DNA from: Lanius collurio
Taxonomy: Eukaryota; Chordata; Aves; Passeriformes; Laniidae
Direction: 5' to 3'
DNA: 64,000 bases
Assembly (NCBI GenBank): GCA_020086605.1
Contig: JACBWW010000015.1
Location: 13,504,390-13,568,389 of the forward strand
Of the stretch, positions 51,401 through 64,000 are shown piece after piece. A program made the translations under genes and the position numbers. The notes beneath the pieces are model-generated. The model was not told the DNA's origin and ran no database searches. It was given only the letters and a program-made list of their open reading frames with translations. The stretch's first letter is position 1. Each line of letters begins with the position of its first letter.

Positions 51401-54400
51401 TAGCTATCCGATGTATGTGCTGTTAAAGTAGGAGAGAACTCAGTCAAGAAGCAAAGCCAATTAGCCTGTCCTGGGCACCATGCTGCCATAACTGGCTTCT
51501 ACATCCAAGCTGGCTATAAGCTACTTTAAGCCTTACTATACTACACTACAGGCATTTCTCACATAAATTCTGTGAATTAATCTAAACACAACATTTAAAT
51601 TCCACTGTTGTTATGGGGTGATTAATACACTTCTAGAGGGGTTTTGCAAACAGTGCTGAAACACCCCTTATCTCTGATTAGGTTTAGAGTCCAAAAAAAT
51701 ATTTCAGAAGGACAAATGCTTTGGCTTTGGAGCAGAGTGTCAGGTATGCAGACAAAGAGCCAAAAAAGAGCCACAGACCCAGGAGCACACACATCCATTC
51801 AAATTTCAAATAAAAAGAAGACTTGTCTCCAAGGAATGCTTTCCTATAAAACAGAATAAACATTTCCATCAGTATCTTGGGAATGGACAAGTTTCTTATT
51901 AGGTATGTCCTTTACAATGTGGGCTTTCACAAGGAAAAAGAAATTGCCTCTCCAGTTCCTTGCACTTCTCTGTGGGCTGAGATGTTCTTGCTCACACAGA
52001 AGAACTCAGGGGAAATATCCAAAAGAACTCTTTTGTGAAGACCTTACTGTTATACAACAAACAGACAGCATTAATTAGAAGACTCCCTTCAAGATAGCTG
52101 TAGTTCCTGCTCCCATAAGAAACCCTATTCATTGTGAACTCAGCAGTAAATATTCCACTTGTTTCCTTGGCACGGAACCAAATTTCTGCATCAACAAGAG
52201 CAAAGGATGCTCAGAGACCAAGAGGGATTTGTCCATCACAGGAAAAATGCTCAGATTAGCAATGCAGTGACCTTGGTTCAAAGAAAGCACTTTAATACAT
52301 GCCTTTCTGTCAAGCATATGAGAACTCCTGCTGATTTCACTGTCACATCAATGAGGTCAGCCATGGATTTATCCAGGAACTAAAAGGAATTAACTCCCTT
52401 CACACATACACACTCCCTGAATAATGGCCAGTGGTCTGTGCCCAATGGTGCAGATGTGACTTGTCCCTCCCCTCTCCCAGCGTGGATCAGGAGTTTACCT
52501 CTCCTTGAATGAGACTACCGATGCATTTTATGCCTACTTGCTGAATAGGAGTGAGTGGGATACCAAAAGAAATGCTATACCCAACTTACTTCTACATCCC
52601 CTTTCTACCCAGCAAGCCTAGACAAAGTGTGCCCATTACTGACCATGCAGAAACACCTAAATAATTTAAATGCTTGAAGCTGCAGAGGCACAACAGAGGT
52701 CAGAATCATTCATTTGGACAAAGAAATCCAAAGAGATGGTGGTGTGTACTGTATAAGTCAGCGAGCAAACACAACACTCCAAGTTTTCAGTATCCTCATA
52801 TAACAGGCTAGTAAGAGGAATTTTAATGAATTCCAGGTGCTCTCAAGTCAACTTCCTCGTGATTACCTATCCCTCTGTAAAAACAGGGACATACTAGCTC
52901 TCAAGCAAAGCTCTATCATAAAGGTATTCTGAGCAGCAGGAGACGAAAAGAAGACTTTAACATTAAAGATACTACAAACCTCAGCCATGCAGGAGAACTC
53001 AATTAAAATATAAAAGTCCCCTTGAATCAAGTAGCACATGGCTAAACCTGTCATGTAATGAGAACCAAATCACCTCCATGTCTGGATTTAATTACATCAT
53101 GCCATTTTACAGCAGCCTAAGAAAACTGGACTGGGTGTCAAAATAATCCTAGAATAATTCTTCAATCACACAAATTAAGAATCTGGGTAAGAATGAATAA
53201 CAGACAACATCAGACTGAGTGTGCAAAGGTTCTAATTAAAGGTAAGATCAACAACAAAGAAGTCTACATACAAATGGCTCACTTCAGAGTGATAGTACCT
53301 ACCACAAATTTCTATATGGTCTCCGAAATTCAAGCAAACCTACAAAACTAATGCATACTGAAAGGATGGAGTTCAGTTCAATATGCGCTCACTGATTTGA
53401 AAAGAAAGGGAATTCATGGAATGCTTAAATTCTTCAGAAATACATATTTTCTTAGGAGTTCTACACATATTTAAAACAAATTCTCCATAAGAAAGTATTT
53501 GTATGAGACTGTATGTTTATATAGCAACTGCAAATTACAGGAAGAAATCTATATAAGAACATACTCGTAATTAGTATGAAAGTATAAAGGATATAACATT
53601 TAATTATTTATTCAATGTGAGTATAAAAGCAACTGATTTTTTTTAACAAAATATTTCTAGATATGTTTCTTGCATATGTTAACTGGGGAGAAGGAACTTA
53701 AAAGTCTTTTGAAATATTACCTATCCAGCAAAGAAGCTTGGAGATATTGTATATTCTAGCTCAAACAAATAAATAAAAATTTTTATGCAAAAGCAATGCC
53801 AATGCTATCTAAATTAGTAGGGGTTTCCTGAAGATATGTAGCATGAAATAAAATTATAATCTCTATAACCTGCATCCAGCATCACTATGGTATTTTTAGA
53901 GTAATGTGAAATCAGTTCCATGTCAGTCTGGGTTTTTTTTCCTATTTAACAGATTGTTTTATGAAAAAAAAAGCACCACTTCTTCCAGCATTCATTCATC
54001 TTTTTGCTCTAAAAGTAATGACTATTCTGCCTCATTCCTTGAGCAAGGATCCCCCGAATCTGTTAAAACAGCCAGAGCTGCCTGACTGCAACACAGTGCT
54101 CCACCAGGGCCTTTGTGTTGACGCAGGCCACAACATGGATTAAGTTATAGCTCACACACTGTGACTCTATTTGCATGCAAGGAACAAAATCTGTGTGAGG
54201 AAATACTGCGTAGTACCCAGGGTCTGGATGGACAGCAGGCCTTGAAAGTTTGTGTGCATTCACTTGTGCTTTTCTGCGTGCTTGTCAAGGTCAGCAATGT
54301 GGCGCATTTAAAGGAGGCTTCTTGCATTGAAAGGATTGTTGTTTGCTCTTGGTTGCTTTCTGACTCAAGCTCAAGCTGAGAGAGACCTCACAGAAGGAGG

Positions 54401-55130
54401 CAATGATTATTGCAATGGAAAACTGCAAAGTTCAGCAATTGCTCAGATTAATGCAGTTATTTTAAAGCTGTATTTCTTGGTCATTTTAAGGACAGATGAA
54501 AGACAGCAAAAAGCACAAGTCAGCCAGAAAGGAAGTTTATCCTGAATGCATCCTACTGGCGTCCATAGATATGATGCCTAAAACCAAACACATGTGAACC
54601 CCTTGATATTCCTGAGGACTCAAGAACATTAGTGTTCACAACATAGAATAACAGGTCACATGCATTCTGAAAAGGTAATAGTCTGCAGATTCAAAAATCT
54701 GTTTAACTTGTGAATGAGGGAAAAAGTTAAATTTTCTCAGTAGCATTTCAAAAAATGAAACTGAAGATAGTCCAGTCTTTTTTCCTTTCATTTTCTTCCT
54801 CACCCATGGTAATGTCAGACTCTACAGCAAGTTCCAATATCACTTTTTAGAAGAGGAAGAACCCACAGAGATATTTAATACCATCCTTAACAGAAAAAAT
54901 TACCATTCAGGGTTTTTTTTTTCCTAAGAAATCTTGTTACAGCCATACTTAGGAACCTCCTTGCTACACAGAGGTACTGAATGCCATGATGTTTGCCTAA
55001 AGCAGATTTTGTTGTCAATTGTGCATTTTTAGTGCATTTTAATACTATAATTTATAAGTATGGTAATTTTGTATTTCTCCATTAAGTGACCCTATTTCAG
55101 CTGTTAATAGATTTTAAAAGCCTTTAGTGG
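48481..55130. other. Non-coding 5' region
   Basis: No gene is supported. Apart from the CR1 3' end at 49,480-49,525, I see no repeat family. The open frames are short and unrelated to each other. Confidence 0.6.
49480..49525 (+). mobile_element. CR1 LINE 3' terminus, short fragment
   Basis: GCTGATGAGTCCCTTCCAGC followed by TCAGCATATCCTAGATTCTATGATTC matches the CR1 3' end, with one clear ATTCTATG octamer. Only about 45 bases are convincing; sequence to the left is too diverged to assign. It lies opposite in orientation to the CR1 near 10 kb. Confidence 0.7.
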
Positions 55131-55154
55131 CTAGTATGAAATTTTTCATACTAG
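55131..55154. repeat. Perfect 24-base inverted repeat
   Basis: CTAGTATGAAA and its exact reverse complement TTTCATACTAG are separated by only TT. It can form an 11-bp stem or cruciform. No transposon ends or transcript are evident around it. Confidence 0.85.
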
Positions 55155-58100
55155 ATGTTTGCCTCATTAAAAACAATCAGCCAAAATAATTGAGTTATTT
55201 CTGAGAACAAGATTAAGAAAAATCAGATTGCTTTGCATGACAAAAAAATCAGATGTCTTTATTTGAGAACTATGAAAATCCTCAGCTTTTCAGTAGGAGC
55301 CTGAATACTAAACAATAAGGAGAGGCTTTAATCCAGACAATGACTTTTTTAACATCACATGAAAATGTACATTAACTTCATTGTGGCCCAGTGCCTACTC
55401 ACTTGGGAGATGAATTTTTTTGTGATACAGGCAGCTTGCTTTCTGTCCTTTCCTAGTGTTTGTGTAGCATCCCTTAAATACAAGCCTTGCAACAGAGGAA
55501 GATGTTAAACCAGACACATCCAATCCAGTTCAATGAAAGATAGATGATAATCAGATTAAGTTCACAAGGCACTGAAGGAAACTCTGGTATGAGGATAAGT
55601 ATTCTCATGGGCAGCTCTCTCAGAAGACATGCTGTCTTACAAATCTCCCCACTATGAAATAATGCTGTTTTTATTGCATACTGTACTATTTCCTCACTGT
55701 CAGGGCTGTTCCTTCCTAATTACAACTATGTTAGCCAGCTCAAGACCTCCCTGTGGTCAAGAAGTGTGCTTCGCAGGTGAGGAATAGTGGAAGGTCTGGC
55801 CCAGATAGAGCCAGTGAAATCTATTCAGTGAATGATGCCAAGTGAATAGAACAAAGAGACTGCCCTGTCACTGTATTTGTCCAAATTGGCTCTTAATGGG
55901 ATCATACTTTGGCTATAGCAAATAAAATGGCTAACAATTGTTAGCAGCAACAATTAAGCCATTCATTGTGCCTTTTGGAGAATGGTGGATGGAGTTTCTT
56001 GTACCATCCTCACCCCAGCTGCAGTCTTTGTCAATTCCTCCTTCATGGAAGTTGTGTGATTTGAGCATCTGCTCTGAATCAGTAGATAAACAAACTACTA
56101 TGGACTATGGTATGTACACAGAGCCACTGACAAATAGTCCTGTGAAGAGACAGTGACCCATTGACCTAGAGAATTGCACTGTCAGTGTGATAGGCAGCCC
56201 TATACCTACTTTAATTCCCATACCTGATAAAAGCAGTCAGCTGAAGGGATCTCTTTATAAAGGCACTCTATTAACACCTTTATGTAGACAGTTCCCAGAA
56301 GCACAGATGACATAGTGATGTTGTACCACTTGTTGCTCTGACAACACTCAAACTTTCCTCAGTGACAGAGGGAGAGAATATTTACAGAAAAATGCTTTCC
56401 AGATGATAGGGTCAGAGTAGTGTGGGGTCTCTGCTGCTCAAGGATCTAAGTTTTTTTTTCCCAGCTCCATGAATCATAACATCAGCTCTGATTTCTCCTA
56501 GGGTTAGCTGGCTGAGGATCAAGGAGCATCAAAAAGACCTTTCTTCTTTCTGCTCTCCATAGCACTTGCAATCAGATGTGTCTATCTGCCCTCACATCTT
56601 CAAGAATAAAGCAAAGAAAATCCTTTCAGAAAACATTTTAAAGACAGAACCATTTTTAAAAAGCATTAGTGTAAGCCAGTGGTGAGGTCTTTTGTTGCCC
56701 CAAAAGGACAAACTCATACTTCCCAAGAAACAGATGTGTTTTACATGGTGGTCCTCCTCTACCTATACTCTCTGATGCTGGACAACCGATGAATATTTAT
56801 GGAAAAGAAGAAATTAACTGCAATTATTATTTCAGTGCATGAACAATCAAGGTCAGAACCAAAGCAAACCATCACGTGTCTCCTGATAATTACAGTGAAA
56901 ATAATGACTTATTTTCTCATCAATAGTTATTGATTCCTAGAAGACCTTTGATGTCATAGCATGTTATTCATTATAAGCATCATACAATGGCATCTATGTA
57001 ACAAGCTTCACTATGTTAACTCTCAACATGTTCTTAAAAACAAAAGAAAAGCTGAACAAATTCTCAATTTCTCATTTTAAAGCATACAATCATAATTGTA
57101 TAGAGAAAAAGAGTACTTTAGCCATTCCACTTGGGAGGGACACTGATGGTTGGAAGCCCATTTAGGGGTAAAATTTTGCTATGGGAATATGCAGTATGAG
57201 TTGCATTCACTTTTAGGATGGCTATGTCTTGGCCCAAGGTTAGTAAGTATATTGTCCTGGGAACTCCAAATATAGTACGGTAAGTTGGGCGTTAGTTACC
57301 TAATTCTTTAATAATTTTTCTGCCTCATTGCTGTACTTTTACACAGCAATTACCCTGACTTTTACCCAGCAGTTACTACTGACTAATTTAAAATCTGAGG
57401 GCCCCACATACTGTAACAAAACTATAGCAACCTATGGATTTCAGGTATGTCAGTAGGGCAATGCTCAGAATGTCAAGGGAGTTGCTGTCAACCTCCACTT
57501 TCAAATATCCAGCTGTGGCATCCAGCAGGTTCTACTTCTCTGCATTCTGCCAAAACCACTTATTTCAGTGAACCTACTTCCAAAGAAGAACGGAAGCTGG
57601 TTCATTACAAGGTGTTCGACAGAGGTAGCTCCATATCAGTCTGCAAACTCTGTAATTTCTTTAAAAGAGCCCTTGTGTGAGTGAATTTCCACTAAATTGA
57701 AGCGTAGAGGGGGAACAGAATATAAAAGGTTTTGAATGCTTTTTCAATTGCTCCCCTAGATAGGTAAAGGAGACTCAGAAGTACTGAAGCCTTTAAATTA
57801 AGACAACCCATGTTTCTAAAAGACAAACAAGCTTTAGTGATTTGGTTATTTCTGATTTACTGTCTTTAAGATTAGGCCATTACTTTTAGAAATGCTTTGA
57901 AATAAATGAATGATAGGACAGGACTTCAGAATGCTCTTAACAGTAATCCATACTATTCCCCAGGATAAATTGTTTTGGTTTTGACTTCTAGCTTATCCCT
58001 TTGGGAATCACATTATTGTCTCATAAGAAAAGAGGCACCCGTCTTAATATTCCTGACCTAATGAATTCTGCAAAATCCTTTCAAAGTACTAGCTAGCCAG

Positions 58101-61100
58101 ATTGATCAACTACTGTTTTATCCTTCCGGATCAAGCTGGATTTATGATTAATTGCATGCTTGGAAATAATCTTTCGGACTTTTATTCATCATTCCCTGTA
58201 TGGAAAAAAAAAAGCCAGTTGAGGAGTCCAACAGCCCTTCATGTTTGTTAGCTTGCATTTGCATAAATCCTGTCCTTTATGGAAGGGACAACAGTGATAC
58301 TGTCAGAATAAATTTAAATTTCTTTTTTTAATATGTCACTAAAGTGATACAAGTTGCAGTGTCAATGCAAAAAGAGATATCACGAAGTAGAGTTTCAAAG
58401 TGAAATTTAAAAATCGTGAGAAATTCAAGGTACAATATCTTTTCAACTGTGATCTGTCCCTCTGGGATCCTTCAGATTTTTTATTCCTGCATATACAACT
58501 AGGTTTATCACCTCAAAATAAAATTGGCACTTAGAAATCATAGCAGTTTGTGTAATATACATTTCCAGAAAGAATAACTCTGCCATTTGGCTCAGATATG
58601 TTGGTTACCTTGCTCAGTTAAGTTATAGTTTGTATTCATACACTACAGCCTTGCCTTGTGAAAGATGATCTGATGAGTGTACAAACTGAACACATGAAAT
58701 ACCTTCAACATGGAATAGTGTATTATAATAGGGCTTTGTGAACTAGAGAGTTGTCCTGACTGATTTCAGATGGCAGTTTAGTCCTAGTTTATGAGTATGA
58801 AACTACTGTGTACCTTACACCACATCATTCAAACAAAAGGTGGCAGAAAAGGTGATATTAACAGATATGTGACTGCTCCTGAAATCTATTTATAAGATGG
58901 ATAAGGAGCAGAGCGATGGGAAAATTTTGTCTTATAGAAAATGCAGATAAAGACTCTCATCTATGAGACTCTCATCTCACCCTTATTGTGATCCCCCCGT
59001 CCACCTCAAATCACAGTACATTGTCCATGAGGCAATTAGTGTGTGATGGTTATGTCTCATGCTGCTGCTCTTTCATGTAAATAATCAACATTGAAATTTA
59101 GATTCTGTCAATAACCAAAAGTAAACATACTTCATTTAACTTAATAATGGACATTACTTAGTAATGAAGTTTATTATGAACCTTATTAACTTAGTAATTG
59201 GCAATAGTGTCTTAACTATTTTAAGGGAAATCTTCATTGGTGGTCCAGAAGTATTTTGTAATTATAGTCATGTTTTCATTAGTTGAATTAATTTCAATTA
59301 ATATACTTCATAAACTTAATACCTAAACACTAACAGCCTAAGGGAGATACTTCAAGTGAATCAGTAAGACAATTTTAAAATAAGGTCACAGTAAGTGTAT
59401 GTCATTCCCTAATTTTAATTACGTGCAATTATAAGCCCATGTCTAAGCAAAGTCTGGTATCCTGAAGACCAATTCAGATAACACAGTACTGACATCTGTG
59501 TTCTGAATTCAGATTAAGAGCCAAACAAGAAAGGTAGTAAGTTTGTGCAAAGAAAGTTTTGATTTATTTGTAATAGAGCTTGTAAGCAGTCTGGGGACAA
59601 GGATTACCTTCTGTTTCTATACAAAACCTCGCACAATGACAACAAAAAATGTATTCCTAGATGCTACAGAAATAGCAAAGAGTAATAATAATAATATAAA
59701 TGCTGAATAAAATGATAGTGCCATTGGCGCAAGTCAGAATTTCATATGAGATATACTGATGGATGTTTAATGAACTGCACTGAAACAATCTGACACTGCA
59801 CAGTTCTTAGGAAGCAACCAACTCCTGTATAATCTGATTTAAAAGAAATTATTGCTACTACAGTTATTTTTCTCAATTTTTTTTTCTTCAAGCAAAGCCC
59901 ACAGAAAACAGCAGCATCCCTATTTATTTTTTTCTTTAACATTATCAGATGATTAAATAGATTTGGCCTACATGTGGTTTGTCATTTGAAAATCAAAATC
60001 CAAAACTCAGTCTAGGTATCTGAGCTGTGTTAAGTTACATTAATTGATGCCTCAGTTACCTTTTTATTCCTCAACTGGATGAGCATAATTTTGTTCTTCC
60101 AATCAGGTTTTTACATCTTAGTAATTCTCAAATGACAGAAACGTTTGTGTAAAAGCAGATAAATTTTGAAGACAAGTGAAAGGAGAAGGAAGGGAAGGAG
60201 GAAGGATTAATTACTGTAAGATCTTTATGGGAATTTGTTCTTACCTAGTTCATTTGCCTCAGAATTCTTCTTGTAGGGAACTCGGAGAAAGGAGGAGTGA
60301 TCATAGAATACTAACAAGAAAGAAAAGACCAACGTGGATACTTAGCCTTTTCTATGACTACAGCAGAGAGAAGGGGATCACGGGATGCAGTGTTCCCAGT
60401 TTTAAAGGGCTGAGAGGGCAGGAAACACTTCCTCTGTGAGCAGAAGTGAAGAACACTAAAACAAAATTACAAAAAGCTGCTTGCTTGTAGTAGGAGAAAA
60501 AACCTGGTGTGACACAGAACTCCTATCTTGAAAGGGAAAGAAAAAAGGTAAGAAATACTAGAAAAGACTGTCTGCCATTGTAGTATCTTGGTAAGGCATC
60601 TTGGTAAGTAACAATGGATTTGGCACTATTAAATCTAAATATTTAAAGCTTTGCAGGAGTTATCCATGTTGGCAGTTCACTCTGTGCTTTGCACAGAGAA
60701 TATTGAGAATTCTCTTGAATTGTGGCCAGTTGCAAACTGGCTGGACAAGACTGGTCAGGTGCAGTACCCCTTCCTACTTTCCAAGAGAGGTCAACCACAA
60801 GGTGAACACGTTTGTTCCCTGATCAGCCATGCACGCTGCCTGGCTTTCCTACAGGCCAAGGTAAAGCATCAGGCAGTTTCACACCTCCCAGAAATATTTA
60901 TGCAGCAGGGCTGAAACCAATGAGGCAGCCTATCAGTGTCACTGATCTGTTACCAGGGGTAAAGGTATCTGAGAATCTGACACACCAGCGAGCACGGGAA
61001 TGCTCACACCTCAGTGTCTTCAGAGAAAGTTACAAAGCATCGATGCATGTAACAGCAAATGAGATTTCAGCTCAGGGCTGCAGCACCAAGAACTGCAGGG

Positions 61101-63730
61101 CATTGTTTATTATTCAGTGAGCATACGCCTAAAAAGTCAGTGCACATGCTAACAGAATTTCAGCATCCTGTGCACATCAATGAACTTCACTTAAGCTTCA
61201 TCAGGATCCATTTACATTCTGGATAAGAGATTTGGGAGGAAAACTGGTGCATGATGTAAAGAGAAAAATTAAAGGCCAAAATCTGCTTTTCTGGATATCT
61301 GTCAGGAAGATGCCTGAGCAGATTTTAAATAAAACACTTCTGAAATTTTCCATCCATGTCCCAAATCTTCCCAGAAAAACTTCTGAAATTATTCAGGACA
61401 CAGAATAATTTCTCTCTATTTTAGAGATTTAGGCAGGAGCTTTCAATATATAATCCAAACAAGCAGTGGATTAACTGTCTTCAGCTGAAAGCCTGCCAGA
61501 TAACAACCCTTCCCACGCACATGACATTTGATGTCTGCCGTTTTAATATTTTGACATTTTTGTGAGAGACATTGTCCTGAAAGGTCACCACTTGTCTCAG
61601 CAGATGGCTGGCTGCCACTCAGGCTTGGGAAGCTTAGCTCCACAGCTGTCATCAAAAAGGACCATTTTCACAGCTAAGTTTCAGGGAAGCTACAAATTTA
61701 TGTCTATGAGGGGAAAAAGAAGACAAGAGGAGGGAAAGGGAAGCTTCAAAAACAGCTTTTACTTGCTACAGTGAAGACTGGCATTTATACATATACATCT
61801 GTAAGATGAGGCTGAAGTATTTCAAAAGCAGCTTATAAACACAACAGAGTCATCAACTGCTATACCTGTGTTATAGCAGCATTGTCAAGGGAGTTATACC
61901 ATGGATATGTTTAGTCCTCTATTGGAGGAAACAACACACATTCTCTCCCTAGTCACTTAATGGCAGTCACCTGTTAACTGTGAAAATGACATTTCAATAT
62001 GACTCATGAAAAGCAGACGGGACCAATGGTCCCCAAGAAATAACAAAACCTGTAAATAAAGCAAGAAACATGACACAGGAACAGAAACAAACTAGCTACA
62101 GCCTGCATTTCTTGTGCAATTATCTGACATTTATACTTCGTACTGATCACAGGCTGTTTTCAAGAAGCAGATTTCATTCATAGCACAGTAAGAATTCACT
62201 AGCAATAAACTCACAAGGACAATGGCAATACAGAAGCTTTGAATTAGTAAGGAGAATAAAAACAAATATATTGCTTCTTCAATGCTATGAGACCGAAAAT
62301 ACACTGACAAGTAGCAATTTTCTTCCTTACAGTATCACCACAACACTGAGAAACCTTCAGCTCCACTGCTTCCCAACCACCTTACTATCCTGTCTCGATG
62401 CCACTGTAGCAGATAAAGATCATTTCATGTACAGACAGAGGGAGATGGGTGAAAAACATGCATTGCTCACCGTGCCATGTTCATTGTTCTTATCAGGTCA
62501 GATGCAGACTTACTGGTGCCCCTTATGATGACTATTTGTTTGCGCTTCTGATAATGAGGTATTGTCAAGTTTCTTAATGAGAAGTCCGGGTCTACATTTA
62601 TGGATTTTTAAAGAAAAGATTCCAGGTGAAAAATACCATGGAAAAATCTTCTTCTATGTGCTCACAAACCATCTATTACTGCTGAAGTATCTTTCTTGCT
62701 GTATATCTAAGACTATCTAATCTAAGCAGAAAAACATCTCTCTATAAGTACCTCCTGTATTTGCTGGACTTCTCCCCTCACAGACAGTATGGCACGCGAA
62801 CATCCCCAAAATCAACAAATACAACTGCAAACTATTTGTTCTGGAAAGCTTTCATGCATCCCTTTTCTTCAAAGCTCTTCCACTGAAAGCCAGAACAATA
62901 CTGCAGAGAAGCTTTCCCTGTCAGGATGTTTTCAGCTTTCATCTCTCTGCTTTTTCAAGCAGAAGACCAAGGTAGAAACCTTAATTAGCAATCTGAAAGC
63001 ACCACACAGGCAAGGAATACTTACATTTGCAACTGTATTTGCGATATTTGCGCACTGATCCAGCGACTGGTGATTACAAAGAAGAGAAAGAGCTTTTTAG
63101 GCTGCCTTTCAAGTCTTGCAGCAGTGAAATGAAGGCTGCTATCTGAAAGCTACTCATTTTCTATATGCTGTGCTCTACTTGCTTCCCATGTGTGTACAAC
63201 ACAGCTGCCAGATTTAATAACCATGTCAGCCTGCTTTTCCCAGAAAGCAGCAGAGAGATGACAGGATGAAGATGAAGTAGCCAGCGCGTTAATCTCTAGT
63301 TATGGCTGCACTAAGCCTTGAATGAATGTCACAGTTTTATTGCCCTTGAAAAAAAAAATAAAACAAATCAACACTATTTGTGAAAATAAAAAGTGCAAAA
63401 GGATTTCAGAAATGTTAATCCATACTTGTCTCAGTGACATGAAAGTACATTAAAGACATTTTGCCTTTTTTTTTCCTCTCAGTTAACAAATCCTAGGACT
63501 TGAGTTAATTTTTTTTTCCTTTCAGAATAACGTTTTTCCTAACAGTGTATGCTTGTACCTCAAAAGAAAAAAACATTAACTGACAAATTAGTTGAGCTTC
63601 CCTCCTCTCCAGTTCCTCTCTGGAAAAAAGTATTTCCATACCTGTTTGTCTTTGCCGACTTCTTTCAGGCAAAAAAAAAGTTAATAAAGAGGGGGGAAAT
63701 TCCCTTTTACCGTTTAAATTCTTCCACGCA
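55155..63730. other. Non-coding 5' region
   Basis: AT-rich sequence with no supportable gene, RNA or repeat family. It includes a diverged tandem duplication at 57,331-57,379 and a small palindrome at 59,152-59,166 (CATTACT/AGTAATG arms). Confidence 0.6.
57331..57379. repeat. Diverged tandem duplication of about 24 bases
   Basis: Unit one reads CTGTACTTTTACACAGCAAT followed by TACC; unit two reads CTGACTTTTACCCAGCAGTT followed by ACTAC. The copies are adjacent and differ at a few positions, so the duplication is not recent. Confidence 0.65.
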
Positions 63731-63739
63731 CAGTGGTTC

Positions 63740-63963
63740 CTAGAGCACTGGACTTTAGTATCTGCTGTGGTCAGTTCATTGCCAAGGTGGAGCATCGCCG
63801 TACCTCCAGCTGTAAAACCAGTTCCAAGCGAGGGGAGGGTGGCCAGACTCTACATGACAAGAGAAGGTGCCACTTGTGCAGTCAAAAACAACAAACTGAA
63901 AATAAACCCAGAAACGTTCAGCTGAATCTGCAACAGTGCAGGGATGCCGCAGAGGTCATATGA
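63740..63963. promoter_or_regulatory. CpG-retaining segment at the window edge
   Basis: CpGs recur (GCATCGCCGTACC, AAGCGAGG, AAACGTTC, TGCCGCAGAGG, and GCGCG just beyond) after several kilobases nearly without them. It may be the edge of a promoter or conserved element continuing past base 64,000. No splice site or start can be assigned with confidence. Confidence 0.25.
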
Positions 63964-64000
63964 CATCTGTGCGCGTCTTTTTCTCTCTCTCATTTATATT

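Noticed and set aside
14513..64000. Exon coding the N-terminal extension of the long human TRIM2 isoform
   Set aside because: I looked for the reverse complement of its codons and found nothing convincing; the TAG at 14,501-14,499 makes it moot.
1..64000. CRISPR arrays, operons, phage or other prokaryotic systems, and endogenous proviruses
   Set aside because: The window is intron-bearing vertebrate DNA. No regularly spaced repeats, gag/pol frames or paired LTRs were found by eye.

Overview
This window is vertebrate, almost certainly avian, nuclear DNA. It is AT-rich and CpG-poor, the genes are intron-rich, and the repeat load is very low. Two pieces of CR1, the dominant LINE of birds and other reptiles, can be recognised (about 10,023-10,330 and 49,480-49,525).

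The only gene I can support is TRIM2, on the minus strand. TRIM2 is a TRIM-NHL (RBCC) RING-type E3 ubiquitin ligase best known from neurons. Five consecutive coding exons lie between 14,513 and 1,053. All have consensus GT/AG borders and compatible phases. They join into residues 1-476 plus the first base of codon 477: RING, B-box, coiled coil, filamin/Ig-like domain and the basic linker that precedes the NHL beta-propeller. The NHL exons and 3' UTR lie left of base 1.

Layout: 1-1,052 intron; 1,053-1,776 filamin exon; 1,777-4,767 intron; 4,768-4,948 coiled-coil exon; 4,949-5,621 intron; 5,622-5,773 B-box exon; 5,774-11,961 intron with a CR1 relic; 11,962-12,199 second half of the RING and start of the B-box; 12,200-14,331 intron; 14,332-14,513 start-codon exon. 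The remaining ~49.5 kb (14,514-64,000) is non-coding, most likely the long 5' intron(s) and upstream flank of TRIM2. I found no second gene there. Its short open frames lack splice logic, family resemblance or good starts.

The most interesting items are in the start-codon exon. An in-frame TAG sits 11 codons upstream of the canonical ATG, inside a stretch that still resembles the N-terminal extension of the long human TRIM2 isoform, so that isoform appears impossible here. A four-codon upstream ORF ends one base before the main ATG. The acceptor is a tandem CAG/CAG. In the 5' region, four small islands that retain CpG (about 19.1-19.8, 34.8-35.35, 46.1-46.35 and 63.74-63.96 kb) are the best candidates for enhancers, alternative promoters or non-coding first exons. 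I found no CRISPR array, tRNA, rRNA, operon, provirus or new defence-like system.
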